From JBCDBH01 sp039184055 (lineage in GTDB: Bacteria > Acidobacteriota > Thermoanaerobaculia > Multivoradales > J023): a stretch of 25,403 nucleotides of DNA. Location of the stretch: NCBI GenBank assembly GCA_039184055.1, contig JBCDBH010000044.1:1-25403 (forward strand), read 5' to 3'. This document shows positions 1-11,000 of the stretch, in pieces; within the stretch, counting starts at the first letter, position 1, and each line of letters opens with the position of its first letter. Under the pieces are notes generated by a model. The model did no database searches. It was not told where the DNA came from and saw only the letters and a list, made by a program, of their open reading frames with translations. Position numbers and translations under genes: made by a program.

Positions 1-57
1 AGCCTGTCAGAAGCTCGCCGATCGATGGGAAGCTGGAGACTGACTCAGACCTCCGAC

Positions 58-2868
58 TCAAGCCAGCTGGCGCTCGGCTAGTTTCTTGAACTCCCCGCCG
101 AGCGCCATCAACTCTTCATAACTCCCCTGCTCCGCCACGACGCCTTGGTCGATCAGAAAGATCCGGTCGGCGCGTTGGATGGTGGAGAGTCGGTGAGCGA
201 TGACGATACGGGTGGCGGCGAGCTTGTCGAGGCTGTCGCTGACGGTCTCTTGGGTGAGGTTGTCGAGGGCGCTGGTGGCTTCGTCCATGAGGACGATACG
301 GGGTTTTTTGACCAGGGCGCGGGCGATGAGGAGGCGTTGCTGCTGGCCGCCGGAGAGGGTGCCGCCGGCGACCATGGTGTACATACCCATGGGCATGGCT
401 TTGACGTCTTGTTCGAAGCCGGCCATGCGGGTGGCTTCCCACGCGTCGTCGATGGTGAGGCCCGAGGTGGTGCCGATGATGTTGGTGAGGATGTCGCCGG
501 GTAGGAGCTGGCCGTCTTGGAGGACGACGCCGAGCTGTCTGCGTACGGAGAGCAGGTCGAGACCGGAGAGGTCTTGGTCGTCGTAGAGCACGGTGCCGGA
601 TTCGGGGGTGTCGAAGCCGAGCAGGAGGCGCATGACGGTGGATTTGCCAGCACCGGAGGGACCGACGATGGCGACGAATTCACCGGGTTCGATGCTCAGG
701 GAGAAGCCTTTGAGCACGAGCGGGCCGTCGTCTCGATAGCGGTAGTGGAGGTCGACCAGCTCGATTTTTCCGGCCAGCTCGCCGGGGTCGGTCCGCGCCG
801 GATCGGCTTCGGGCACGGCTTGGAGGATCGGCTCGGCATTCTTATAAAGGGGAATGACGATCAGGGAGCTGATCATGGAGTTCCCGAACGCGACGACGGT
901 GGCGAGAAAGGCGGTGAAGGCGGCCATGAAGGCGACGAAGGTGCCGGTGGCGATGAATTCATCGTTGGCCATGCGTGTTTCGATCCGCCAGTAGATGACG
1001 AGCGCACCGAGGATGGGAACCGCCGAGTTGAAGACGGTCAGGGCGTTCTGCGCCATACGGGCGTGCCGCTCGTTGACCCGTTGCTTGGCGAAGCGCTCGG
1101 CCCACAGGGAGAAGGCGGTCGATTCGGAGCCGGTGGTGCGTAATTTGGTGATCGCCGTGAGGTATTGCAGCAGCTGACCGGCGATGGTTTGTCTCAGGGT
1201 CTGAGCACGACCCTGAAAGACCAGGTTGGCTGTACCCGTCACGCCGGTGACCAAGAACGCGACGAGCACCACCCCACTCGCCCATACCGCGAGCTTGGCA
1301 TCGTAGTAGAAGATCAGCGCGAAGTTGAACAGCCCGAAGACGAGACCGAGCACGCCGCTGAGCACGGTGCCGGCGAGCGTGCGCTGAATCTGGTTGATCG
1401 CCATGCTGCGGGTGGCCAGATCGCCCGCGCTGTAGCGCCCGAAGAAGGACACCGGCAGGGCCATGAGACGGTCCCACACCGCTGATTGACCGGCGGCGTC
1501 CATCGCGCCTTCGGTACGCAAGACGGCGATGCGACGAGCCAGCTCGAAACAACCGCTGGTGATGGCGGCGACGACGAGCACCACCAAGACCTGGTAGAGC
1601 TGGGCTCGCTCGGCGGCTGGAATGATGCTGTCGAAGACCCCTTCGGTGATGATCGGTTGCAGCGTGGCGAGCAAGCCACCAGCGATGCCGACCATGGCGA
1701 TCACGCGCAGGTCACGCCCAGTATCGCGCGCCGCATGACCGAGCACGTCGCGAATCCCGAGGGCGTGGAAGGGATAGGGGCGATAAAAAACAACCGCGTG
1801 GGCATCGAGGGTCGCGGCGAGCTCTTTGTCGACCGGCAAACGCTCACCGGTCGACGGATCGACCAGGGTGTAACCACGCGCGTGGGGCACCAGGGCGACG
1901 GGGGTCTTGGCCTTGCCTCGGCTGGCGAGCAGTGGACCGGCGTCGGAGCCCCACCATTCGCCGCGCAACAGGACCTGTCGCGAGCGGATCCGTGAGGCCC
2001 GGGTGATCGCCTGGAGCAGCTCCCCTTTGACCGGACCGAGCCGTGGATCGGGCCCCTGGATGTCGATGCCATGGACTCGACCGACGATCCGCGCCGCGGC
2101 GAGTAGCTGATCGTAGCTGTCCTCGGTCGCGGCAAATGGTTCTTCACGCCGCCCGAGCACAGCGAGCAGCTTGCCGGCCGCTTCGCGTAGGCCTTGCGCG
2201 CGCAGCCCTTCACGACGCGCGGTGCGCAGCCGCGTGTCGTGTTCGCGCGCCTGTCGCTGTTGCTCGACGATCGCGGGCAGGTGGCTATTGAGCGCATCGA
2301 GACAACCGAGTCCCGAGCGCTGATAGGCGACGGCCGTCTCGACACCGTCGACGGTCACGGCTTGATCGGCGTGCAGCCAGGCCGGTGCCACCAGCGGCAG
2401 CGGCTGGCTACCGAGCGGAAGCTCGGGATGACCGACGAACGCGGCACCGTCCGCACTCGCCTGGGTGAGCCACAGAACCTGTTCACCGCCACGAAGCGTC
2501 TGACCAGCGGCAAGGTGGCTCGACGCTGGCTGCCGCCAAATCTGCGTATCGACCGGCGCGCGATCTTCGACGATGGCGCCGAGCAGCCGACTCACCCAAT
2601 GATCGAGACCAGCCAGGATCGCCGAATCGCGCGAATCGACGGTTTCGACTTCGGCGGTACCGACCGCGACGACGAGGAATTGAACGGTGTCGGTCGACGG
2701 CAACGGGAAAAGAAGCTGTCCCGCTTCGAAACGCGCCAGGTGATGTCGCGCCAGTACATTGCCGTCGTCGGCGACGGGCGTGGCGAAAAGATCGACCACT
2801 CCCTCGACGAGGCGCAGCACCGAGGCGTCTTCGAGACGAACCGGATGATCACCGACCAGCATCGTCAT
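58..2868 (-). CDS. NHLM-type ABC exporter, ATP-binding/permease subunit without peptidase domain
   Basis: Inner-membrane ABC half-transporter, expected to act with the neighbouring peptidase-ABC protein in exporting the mature peptide. Seen in its 936 residues: a long soluble N-terminal region (about 1-375) with no C39 peptidase, a transmembrane block (about 385-675), and a nucleotide-binding domain with Walker A GPSGAGKST (736-744), signature LSGGQQQR (838-845), Walker B IVLMDEATSALD (858-869) and switch His in AHRLST (about 891). The long N-terminus followed by an ABC exporter is the layout of the NHLM_micro_ABC2 family that accompanies NHLP-leader peptides. Its ATG overlaps the TGA of the upstream gene by 4 nt (2865-2868), so the two are probably translationally coupled. 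It is the last gene of the minus-strand operon. The role of the N-terminal region is not known to me. Confidence 0.93.
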   Translation of the reverse strand: MTMLVGDHPVRLEDASVLRLVEGVVDLFATPVADDGNVLARHHLARFEAGQLLFPLPSTDTVQFLVVAVGTAEVETVDSRDSAILAGLDHWVSRLLGAIVEDRAPVDTQIWRQPASSHLAAGQTLRGGEQVLWLTQASADGAAFVGHPELPLGSQPLPLVAPAWLHADQAVTVDGVETAVAYQRSGLGCLDALNSHLPAIVEQQRQAREHDTRLRTARREGLRAQGLREAAGKLLAVLGRREEPFAATEDSYDQLLAAARIVGRVHGIDIQGPDPRLGPVKGELLQAITRASRIRSRQVLLRGEWWGSDAGPLLASRGKAKTPVALVPHARGYTLVDPSTGERLPVDKELAATLDAHAVVFYRPYPFHALGIRDVLGHAARDTGRDLRVIAMVGIAGGLLATLQPIITEGVFDSIIPAAERAQLYQVLVVLVVAAITSGCFELARRIAVLRTEGAMDAAGQSAVWDRLMALPVSFFGRYSAGDLATRSMAINQIQRTLAGTVLSGVLGLVFGLFNFALIFYYDAKLAVWASGVVLVAFLVTGVTGTANLVFQGRAQTLRQTIAGQLLQYLTAITKLRTTGSESTAFSLWAERFAKQRVNERHARMAQNALTVFNSAVPILGALVIYWRIETRMANDEFIATGTFVAFMAAFTAFLATVVAFGNSMISSLIVIPLYKNAEPILQAVPEADPARTDPGELAGKIELVDLHYRYRDDGPLVLKGFSLSIEPGEFVAIVGPSGAGKSTVMRLLLGFDTPESGTVLYDDQDLSGLDLLSVRRQLGVVLQDGQLLPGDILTNIIGTTSGLTIDDAWEATRMAGFEQDVKAMPMGMYTMVAGGTLSGGQQQRLLIARALVKKPRIVLMDEATSALDNLTQETVSDSLDKLAATRIVIAHRLSTIQRADRIFLIDQGVVAEQGSYEELMALGGEFKKLAERQLA

Positions 2869-5075
2869 GGCGCCACCTGTCCTACCTCGCCTGATTGCTC
2901 ACCGGCAGCGACCAGGTCGTGGTAGTGACCACCCGCGTGAAAAAGCTCGTCATGGGTGCCACGTTCGACCACATGACCTCGCTCGAGCACGATGATCTCG
3001 TCACAATCGCGAATCGTGCTCAGGCGATGCGCGATGATCAAACAGGTACACCCACGTCGCCGCAGGTTACGGTCGATTTCGAGCTCGGTGAGCGGGTCGA
3101 GGGCGCTGGTCGCCTCGTCGAGAACAAGAATCGACGGCTGGGTGACCAGGGCGCGAGCGATTTCCAAACGCTGCCGCTGACCACCGCTGAAATTGCCACC
3201 GCCTTCGCTCACCGGGCTGTCGTAGCCACCCGGTCGCGCCGCGATGGCGGTGTGGATGTCGGCATCACGTGCCGCCTCCACCAGCTCTGGGAACGGTACG
3301 GTGCGATCCCACATGGCGAGGTTCTCGGCCACCGACCCTTCGAAGAGAAAGATGTCTTGATCAACCGTCGCCATCGAGTGGGTGATCAACCACCGCGGTA
3401 GCTCCTCACGCTCATGTCCGTCGAGCAGGATCTTCCCCGACCATGGGGGATAGAGACCGACGACCAATTTGGCGATCGTCGATTTACCCGAACCCGAGGC
3501 GCCCACCAAAGCGACTCGGGAGCCTGGCTCGAGATGAAGCGAGAAATTCTCGATCAGGGGTTTGGCGAGTCGGCTGTAGCCGAAGGTGACGTTGTCGAGC
3601 TCGACTCGACCGCTGAGCCGCGCCGGCCATGCCGCGGTCGTCTCCGCGCTCGGCGCCTCGACGGTGGCGGGCACGGTCGGATCGGTGTCGTAGCGCAAGA
3701 CGTCGTGCAGCCGCTGAAGATCCGCATCGATGTCTTGGAGCTTCGAGCCGAGATCGACAAAGCGATTGACCGGCTGAAGGAAGCTCGCCGCCAGGGTTTG
3801 AAACGCCACCAGCCCACCCATGGTGAGGCTGCCCGCCATCACCTCGAGGGCGCCGAAACCGAGTACCAGCGCGGCGCTCAAGGTGCTCAAGAAACCCGGG
3901 ACCGCCGACAGAATCTGGGTCGGCACTCCGAGCTCCTGATGACTGTTCACCGCCTTGCTCTGATAGCCGGCCCAATGCGCAAAGAAGTCGCCCTCGTTAC
4001 CGCTGGCTTTCAGCGTTTCGATGATCTGCAGACCACCCATCGACACACCGGTCAGCTTGGCGAGCTCCTGTTGCAGCCGCATGTTGCCGTCCTTGCGTTT
4101 CCGTGCCACCAGGTGCAAGACGACGAAATCGAGAACGGCGATGGCCATGACGATCAGGGTCAAGCGCACGTCGTAGGTCAGCATGACGATGGCGAAGAAG
4201 ATCGCCGTCACCAAATCGAACGCGGCGGTCGCCAGATCGCCCGAAAGCAAGGTCGCGACTCGGTCGTTGAGCGCGACACGCGAGTTGATGTCACCGGCCG
4301 AACGCTGGGTGAAAAAGACGATCGGCAGCCGCAAGACGTGCCATAAAAAGCGGCTCGCGCCGGCGATCGCCAATTTGTTTTCGAGCTGCAGAATGGCCGC
4401 CTGCTGTAAGGCGGTGAGCGCCATCCGCACCAAGGCGGTGAGCGCCATGGCGAGCAGCAGCGGTTTGGCCCAGCCGGAAAGCTCGGCGACCAGGATTTCG
4501 TCGACAAAGACCTTGGCGAAAACCGGCACGATGACACCGGGAATCACCAATCCGAGGGTTGCCAGGATGATCAGGGTGAGCGCGACGCTCGAGCCGCTCA
4601 ACAGCCGACGCAACGACGTATAAAGGCCCGGAATCTCATCGGTGCGCTTGAACTCCGGCCCCGGCTCGAGCTCGAGCACGACGCCAGTGAAGGCCTGATC
4701 GAGCTCGTCTCGGGTGATGCGTCGTGGCCCCGAGGCCGGATCATTGATGTAGATCCGATCGCCGACGATGCCTTCGAGCACGATGAAGTGATTGAAATTC
4801 CAGAACAGGATCGCCGGTTTGGGACCGTCGTCGAGCGCTTCGAGGCTGCGTCGAAACCCCTTCGCCACCATGCCGTGACGGCGCGCCGCCGCCAGCACGT
4901 TGGACGCCTTGCTACCGTCGCGGGACACACCACAGTCGATCCGCACCTGCTCGAGCGGCACGTGACGACCGTAGTAGCCGAGCACGATGGCGAGCGCGGC
5001 GGCGCCACACTCGACCGCTTCCATCTGGATGACGGTCGGAGTCTTGGCGCGTCCTTTGTGCAGCGGGGTCTTCAT
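2865..5075 (-). CDS. NHLM-type peptidase-containing ABC exporter (C39 domain)
   Basis: Bifunctional protein that removes the leader after the double-Gly site and exports the core peptide across the inner membrane. Seen in its 736 residues: an N-terminal C39 cysteine peptidase with Gln17, Cys23 (VECGAAAL), His96 (NFNHFIVLEG) and Asp112 (NDPASG), i.e. a complete catalytic set; a transmembrane domain (about 160-440); and an ATPase with Walker A GASGSGKST (525-533), signature FSGGQRQR (629-636) and Walker B ILVLDEATSALD (649-660). This matches the NHLM_micro_ABC1 family. The natural substrates are the three VAGG-ending leaders at 14107-15274. The start lies 4 nt after the stop of the HlyD gene, and its end overlaps the next ABC gene by 4 nt. 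Confidence 0.95.
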   Translation of the reverse strand: MKTPLHKGRAKTPTVIQMEAVECGAAALAIVLGYYGRHVPLEQVRIDCGVSRDGSKASNVLAAARRHGMVAKGFRRSLEALDDGPKPAILFWNFNHFIVLEGIVGDRIYINDPASGPRRITRDELDQAFTGVVLELEPGPEFKRTDEIPGLYTSLRRLLSGSSVALTLIILATLGLVIPGVIVPVFAKVFVDEILVAELSGWAKPLLLAMALTALVRMALTALQQAAILQLENKLAIAGASRFLWHVLRLPIVFFTQRSAGDINSRVALNDRVATLLSGDLATAAFDLVTAIFFAIVMLTYDVRLTLIVMAIAVLDFVVLHLVARKRKDGNMRLQQELAKLTGVSMGGLQIIETLKASGNEGDFFAHWAGYQSKAVNSHQELGVPTQILSAVPGFLSTLSAALVLGFGALEVMAGSLTMGGLVAFQTLAASFLQPVNRFVDLGSKLQDIDADLQRLHDVLRYDTDPTVPATVEAPSAETTAAWPARLSGRVELDNVTFGYSRLAKPLIENFSLHLEPGSRVALVGASGSGKSTIAKLVVGLYPPWSGKILLDGHEREELPRWLITHSMATVDQDIFLFEGSVAENLAMWDRTVPFPELVEAARDADIHTAIAARPGGYDSPVSEGGGNFSGGQRQRLEIARALVTQPSILVLDEATSALDPLTELEIDRNLRRRGCTCLIIAHRLSTIRDCDEIIVLERGHVVERGTHDELFHAGGHYHDLVAAGEQSGEVGQVAP

Positions 5076-5079
5076 CGGC

Positions 5080-6336
5080 TTAGAGTCCGAAGGTCTCGCG
5101 GAGTGTCGGGATGACCAGCTCGATCGGCGCCGCCTCGCGGACGATCACTTCGCCCGCGGCCAGGGTACCGGTGGTGATCGTGCCCGGTGGACCGACACCT
5201 GACGACCAGGCGAAGCCCGTCGGGGTGCTCGTATCGGTCTCGAGATCGACCCACACCGCGATCGGCGGCCCGTCGCTCGACAGCTCGCTCACCAGCGCCT
5301 CGTCTTGGAGAAAAGCGAGCATCGAGGCCGGCGCCGACGGAAACTCCGACACGTCTCGCACCGTGCCACGGACAAAGCCGTACTCCTCACGCTTCACGGT
5401 CGACGGAACGATCTGAATCGCCATTCCGGGCAGCACCTTCTTGCCGTCACCCGGCGCGATGTAGACCACCGCGGTGAGCCCACCGGCGGTTTCTTGATCG
5501 AGATTGACCAGGGGCGTGCCCTGCCCGATCACGTCGCCCACCGTGAACAAGAGCTCGGTGATCTCACCGGCGAAGTTGCTGGTGATCGTCGAGGCACTTT
5601 CGAGCCGCTTTTCGAGATCGCTCGCCTGGGCCTCGAGATCGCCGATCTGTTTGTTGCGATCGAACTTCTCCGATTCGGCCTGCTGACGATTCTCGACCCG
5701 CTGCAGCCGGTTCTGCTCCAACTGCTGCTCGGTCGAGGCGATCTCGGACGTGACGTTGAACAGGCTCTCCCGCGCGTCATTGACGGTGGAGCCGGTTACC
5801 AAACCCTGTTTGACCAACTGTTGCTGGGCGTCGAGACGCTCGGTGAAAAAGTTCTTCTGTTCCTCGAGCTCGGTGAGCTTCTGACGCAAGAACGTGTCGC
5901 TGGCGTCGAGAAGCTCGTTCGAAATCGCCTGACTGCGTTGCGCCAGATCACCGGTTTGGGTCTTCTGTTGCTGGAGCTCGGTGATCTGCCGGCGTGCGTC
6001 ACGGAGCTGGGATTCGAGCTCGGGCTGACTCACCTTGGCGATCGGATCGCCGAGCGCGAGCGTTTGATTACGAGTCACCATGATCTCGGTGACCTGTCCC
6101 GAGGTCGTCGACACCACCTCGAGCACACCACTCGGATACACCAGGATGCCGTTGCCGCTGACGGTAAAGGGCACGCGACCGACGATGCTCCAGATCAGCA
6201 CGGTGACCAGAATGGCGCCGAGCCCGGCGAGCGCGACCCAGCTCCGTGTGCGGGTGAGCACCATGAGCTGATCGAGCTGTTCGGGAGACGACAGACGGTC
6301 GAGCGCCACCTTGCGATAGATGTCCTGTTTGCTCAT
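5080..6336 (-). CDS. HlyD-family periplasmic adaptor of the NHLM export system
   Basis: Membrane-fusion (adaptor) subunit linking the inner-membrane ABC exporters to the TolC-like outer-membrane channel. Seen in its 418 residues: a short cytosolic N-terminus, one membrane anchor (about 33-52), a lipoyl-like half-motif (about 70-100, GQVTEIMVTRNQTLALGDPI), a long Gln/Glu/Arg-rich coiled-coil hairpin (about 105-235), the second lipoyl half (about 245-265) and a C-terminal beta-barrel region. The order ABC-ABC-HlyD matches the NHLM bacteriocin secretion set. Its ATG overlaps the TolC-like stop by 4 nt (6333-6336). The C-terminus is somewhat longer than a minimal HlyD and has a Ser/Thr/Gly-rich segment near residue 365. 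Confidence 0.92.
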   Translation of the reverse strand: MSKQDIYRKVALDRLSSPEQLDQLMVLTRTRSWVALAGLGAILVTVLIWSIVGRVPFTVSGNGILVYPSGVLEVVSTTSGQVTEIMVTRNQTLALGDPIAKVSQPELESQLRDARRQITELQQQKTQTGDLAQRSQAISNELLDASDTFLRQKLTELEEQKNFFTERLDAQQQLVKQGLVTGSTVNDARESLFNVTSEIASTEQQLEQNRLQRVENRQQAESEKFDRNKQIGDLEAQASDLEKRLESASTITSNFAGEITELLFTVGDVIGQGTPLVNLDQETAGGLTAVVYIAPGDGKKVLPGMAIQIVPSTVKREEYGFVRGTVRDVSEFPSAPASMLAFLQDEALVSELSSDGPPIAVWVDLETDTSTPTGFAWSSGVGPPGTITTGTLAAGEVIVREAAPIELVIPTLRETFGL

Positions 6337-8012
6337 GGCGCGCCTCCTTCGGGCACGGCGGTCAATCGGTCGAGGTCGAGGCTGCCGTCGCTGGCTGGAC
6401 GCAGCAAGCCACTCTGAAAACGAAGCTCGGCTACGGCGTCGGCGAAGTCGCGACCGGCGGAGATCACCTGGAGCGCGGCTTCGACCAGGTTGTCCTCGGT
6501 GTTCAACACGTCGAGCAAGGTGGAAAGACCGAGCTCGAATTTACGCTCTTCGCTCTGCCGCGCCATCAACGCGGCGGCGGCGGCGGCCCGCGCGCTGCCG
6601 AGCTGGGCCGAGCGCGTGCCGACCTCACGCGCGGCGAGTCGGGTTTGGGCTCGAATGGTGCGTTCGAGATCGGCGATCTCGATCTCGGTGACCCGCTGGC
6701 TCGCTTGCGCTTCGAGAATCGTGCCGCGCGCCGAGCTCTGCTCCACCGGTAACGACAGGGTCAGCGTGGCGGCGAAACCCGGCTCGGACGGATCGCCGAC
6801 AAAAGGATCGTAGGAATCGAGATCCGAGGCCTGGGCATACCACTGCCAGGTCGCCTCGACGGTGAGATCGAGGGTCGGCAGGAGCGTGTCGACCGCCGCG
6901 TCCATCGTGCGGATGGCCGCCTCACGCGAGGCGAGCAACGACAGTCGATCGTGACGACGTGCGAGCACGGCGCTGAGATCCGGCGCCACTGCCTGCACTT
7001 CCTGATAACCATCCGCCGGCAACGATGACAGACCACCCTGGGCGCTGATCGGCTCGGACGACTCGACGTCGGACAAAACCGAGCTCGGGTCGAGCGGCTC
7101 CGAATTGAGCTCGAGCGCATGCATGAGCTTGTCGAGATCGGTCCCGGGAATCTCGGTGATCGGCAACGGCAAGGCCTCGATGGCCTCGAAATCGAACCCC
7201 ATCGCCAAGCCGAGTTGATGACGCGCGTCTTCGAGATCTTGCATCGCGCCGATCCGCGTCACGCGTTTCGACGCCACTTCGGCAAGCAGCTTCTGTCCTT
7301 CGACCTGCGCCACGACATCCGCTTCGATCAACACCTCGGTCTTTTCCTGGAGCTGTTGGGTCGCGGCTTCGGAGAGCTTGCGTACCTCGAGCACCAACGC
7401 CGCCGCCTGATACGCCCAATAGGCCTGCACCGTGCTCAGAATCTGTTCTTCGATGGCATGACGGAGGGTGAATTCGGCGGCCCGGAGATCGAGCCGCGCG
7501 GCGTCTTCGGTTGCCGTGGTCACCCGCCGGCCAAAGCCCTGGAGCAATGGCTGGGTGAGGCTGATGTCGAGCTCACCCGTCTGGACCCGGTTCGGGGTGA
7601 GAAAAACATTCTCGTCTTCGTAGGTGCTCGACACCGTCGCGTCGATCGACATGCCGTTGCGCAGCGTCTTGGTGACCTCGGCGCCATAGACCCAGGCATC
7701 GACGATCTCGTCGTCGATCCCGGTCACCAAACGATTCGATTGCGACAGCGGCGTCACCTCCCGCTCGCTTTCGAGCTCGGCGCTCAACGTCGTGTCGAAG
7801 GTCGAGCTTTCCACCAGCAACGCGCCCCGTTCCGATTCGACGCTCTGACGCTGCTTCGCCAAGGTCGGCGAGAGCTCGATCGACCGCAACACCGCGGTGA
7901 GCAGGTCGAGCCCATCCTCCGCCTCAGAGGTAGATACTGGATCGTTCTGTGCGAGCGATCCCATGGCGACAAGCACGAGTGCTAGCCAGACGAAAACGAT
8001 CTTGGCCCTCAT
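6333..8012 (-). CDS. TolC-like outer-membrane efflux protein
   Basis: Outer-membrane channel for the type I-like peptide export machine. Seen: 559 residues beginning MRAKIVFVWLALVLV with a Sec signal peptide (about 1-22, ending near SLAQ), followed by two long helical repeats rich in Ala/Glu/Arg/Gln, typical of TolC/OEP proteins. An example is the segment ending ARDFADAVAELRFQSGLLR near the C-terminus. The frame stays open upstream to 8570, but I chose the ATG at 8012. It gives the signal peptide, and the extension would run antiparallel to no plausible domain while overlapping the synthetase gene. With this start the ATG overlaps the LanM TGA by 4 nt (8009-8012), as at most junctions of this operon. 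Its presence implies a two-membrane envelope. Confidence 0.88.
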   Translation of the reverse strand: MRAKIVFVWLALVLVAMGSLAQNDPVSTSEAEDGLDLLTAVLRSIELSPTLAKQRQSVESERGALLVESSTFDTTLSAELESEREVTPLSQSNRLVTGIDDEIVDAWVYGAEVTKTLRNGMSIDATVSSTYEDENVFLTPNRVQTGELDISLTQPLLQGFGRRVTTATEDAARLDLRAAEFTLRHAIEEQILSTVQAYWAYQAAALVLEVRKLSEAATQQLQEKTEVLIEADVVAQVEGQKLLAEVASKRVTRIGAMQDLEDARHQLGLAMGFDFEAIEALPLPITEIPGTDLDKLMHALELNSEPLDPSSVLSDVESSEPISAQGGLSSLPADGYQEVQAVAPDLSAVLARRHDRLSLLASREAAIRTMDAAVDTLLPTLDLTVEATWQWYAQASDLDSYDPFVGDPSEPGFAATLTLSLPVEQSSARGTILEAQASQRVTEIEIADLERTIRAQTRLAAREVGTRSAQLGSARAAAAAALMARQSEERKFELGLSTLLDVLNTEDNLVEAALQVISAGRDFADAVAELRFQSGLLRPASDGSLDLDRLTAVPEGGAP

Positions 8013-11000
8013 TCCGGTAGCTCCCAGGTCAAGATCGACGGGATGTGCTCGGGAGCCGCGAAGCGCAGAAGCTGATGACCGATTCCCGCCAGTCCCTGAT
8101 GCAGCGCCGGGACAAGGTCGAGATCGTCCCAGCCGAGCGCGTAACGATCGGTACGGGCGCGAGCGCGAGCCACCACCGCCGCCGCGCGACGATGCGCCTG
8201 GTCGAGCCAATCGTCGCGATCGAGCTGGCGCCCCGCGCGATGGAGCACCTCGGCCTGACCGAGCGAGCCACAGCAGAGATGGTCGAGATGGTGGTTGGTA
8301 TCGCGGTTCGTGGTGCCGAGCGCGAGCTCGAGCTCGGCCAGCGCGGCGCCGTCGTCGTGATCGACCGCCGCGAGCCGTGCCAAAGACATGCCCGGCGCGC
8401 CATGACACCACGCGCTGCGAAACGCCTTGGCCTGGCGGCCGGGTGAGCCGGACATCCGCCAATTGCCCTGTTCGGCATCCCAGGTCGTGGCCTCGAAGCG
8501 TCGCGCGGCGACGGCAAGCTCCTTCAGCCAGCGCTCCCCCGTGTCGCCGTAGAGTTCCCAAAGCGACCATGCAATGCCCGCAGAGCCGTGTCCGAAGCCG
8601 GTGATCAGCTCACGTTCGAGCGTCGGCCAGGCACGCCCGTGGTTGTCGGTATCGACCGCGGTGTCACGCAATCGCTCAGCGGCACGCAGCGCCAGATCGC
8701 GATAGCGCGCCTCGCCCGTCACCCGCCACAGTCGAAGCAAGGCCACGGCGGCGCCGGCAACACCGTTGAGCACGTCGAGCCGCGTGTCGGCGTCGAGCAC
8801 CTCGGGGGTGAGCAGATCGTCGGCATAGTGACGCGCTAGGGTGATCAACTCGTCGTCGTCGAGCATGCGACCGGCGATCAACGCAGCCAGCACCAGCGAC
8901 GCCGGGCCAAAACCCGCGCCGATCCCCGGCTCGTAGAGCCCCCGGCGAAAGCTCGGATGATCGAGCATGTCACGCGGCCCGCGAAGCGCCGCGCGGGTCA
9001 GATCCCGGGCGACCGTGGCGTCGAAACCCACCGGCAAACCCAGCTTGACGGCACGGCCGACGGCGGCGAAAAAGAGGGCGATGCCGCCATTGCCATCGTA
9101 AAGACGTGGGCTCGTGACCTCCATCCGCCATCGGCCACTATCGGGGTGATAGAGCAGGCCGATCCACGACAGGCTGCCGGCGCGTGAACCGAGTGCGGCG
9201 TTGGCGAGCTGGTCGGCGATACGTCCTACCTCGGTGGCGAGATCAGCTGTGTCGAGCCGGGTCGCCGATGCTTGATCGAGCGCTGGCGGTGCCGTGACCA
9301 CTCCCGTGGCGCTGGCGCGACGAATGCCGAACGCAGTACGGATGAGCTGGAGCTGGTAGTCGCAATCGTCGTCGTCGAGCTGGCCCAGCGTGGTGCCGAG
9401 ACGCGAGGAGTCGGCTTCCAACACGTCGCGAATGCACCGCTCGCCACCGGCGTGGAGATCAGCCGATCCACGCACGGCCGTGAACATCGGCACGTCGCCG
9501 CGAAGGAGATCGTCTTGCTCGGCGGCGACCAGATCCCAATACGGCGACGTAGGACCCTCGTCACGCAAGGGCAGAATCAGCCGTTCGAGGGTCAGGCTGG
9601 CGTCGATACCGGCCCCGAGGTTGGTGGCTCGGCGCAGCTCGCGGGTCACCAGCTGGTACACCCGGGTGTGACGGTAAATCAGCCGAAAGGAGCCCTCGGC
9701 GAGCCCATCGAGCGCTGTCGAGCTCGCGTCGCGCGCGCCACACAACCATGCGTAGGCAGCCGCGAAGCCGTCACAAATCGACTCGAGATGACCACCCGGA
9801 TCGACCAGCTCGCCGTCGAGCTCGACTCGATTCGGCCCTTTGCCCGTCTCGATCGTCTCCAACGCCACCGCCATGCCGTCGGTGTTGACGTGGCGAAACA
9901 CCCGTTGCGTGATGTGGGTGCGATGACCACCCACGCCACCCAGACCGCTGATGTCGAAGCTCTCACCGTTCGGCCCGAGATCCCATTGCGGCAAGAAACC
10001 AGTGCGAAACACCGATTGCCAATGCAGGCTCCAGGTCGCGGCGAGCGAGCCTTGGTTGCCCGGCTCGACACCATCGCTCGGTCGCATCCGCGCGTGCGCC
10101 AGTGTCTCGAGGTCGATCAGCACTGGATCCTCACTTGAAGCGATCAGGTTGCCGTTGTGGCCGTCGGTGCCACCGAGGGCATAAACGATGGCGATCAACG
10201 CGCCAGCGCGACGGAAATAGCGTGCCGCCGCCTCGTCATCGTCGACCGGCTGATGCCGTACCGGCTCGACCCAACCGTGATCGCCACGATCGAAGGCTCG
10301 GGTCCTTCGCGGATGAGGCGTCTCCCCCATCTCGTCGAGCAACACGCCCAGGGCGACCTCGGCTTCGAGCGAGCGAGGTTTGTAAATGATCTCGACGTCG
10401 TCCGTTCCCTCGACCCGACCACGGAAATGCACTCGATACACCGTGCGTCGACCGCGATGCGGATCGGAAAGCCCTGAACCGATCGATTCGATCGAGCCCA
10501 CGTCGACCGTAACCCCGAACATCTCGGCAAGCGCTTCCCGATCGGCATGGACATGATCCACGAAGCTCGCCACCGCATCGACCCAATCCATGGTGTAGGT
10601 CGACAAACGACGCGCGAGCATCGGATAACGCCACAGCCACTGACGCCAATCACCGCTCCAGAACCGCGCGACCAGGCGGTCGAACACCTCGGTCGAGCCA
10701 GCCGCCATCGACCCACGCAGCATCGAGAAGCCACCGGCGAGTGGATTGGTGCGCTCGACATCGAGCTCGATCATCAGAGTCTCGGCGGCCTGGTTGACCA
10801 GATCTTCGAGCAGCCGGCGCTCGAGATCGAGCATGGCTCGGGTGGAAAGAACGTCTAGCTTGTCCAAGGCCCGAGTCGCGAGACGTTGACGCGCCACCGC
10901 CACGAACGGCACGAGAAGCTGATCGAACGGCAAAGGCCGTTCCGAGTCGAGGCAAGCATCCGCCGTCCACCGTGAGGCGGGACTGGCGTCGACGACGGCG

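Noticed and set aside
5305..6417. Long plus-strand open frame (370 codons) opposite the HlyD gene
   Set aside because: It mirrors the coiled-coil repeat of the adaptor in antisense; no domain and no promoter seen.
8013..8570. N-terminal extension of the TolC-like protein by 186 residues
   Set aside because: The extension is Arg/Gly-rich, overlaps the LanM coding region in another frame, and would bury the signal peptide that starts at 8012.
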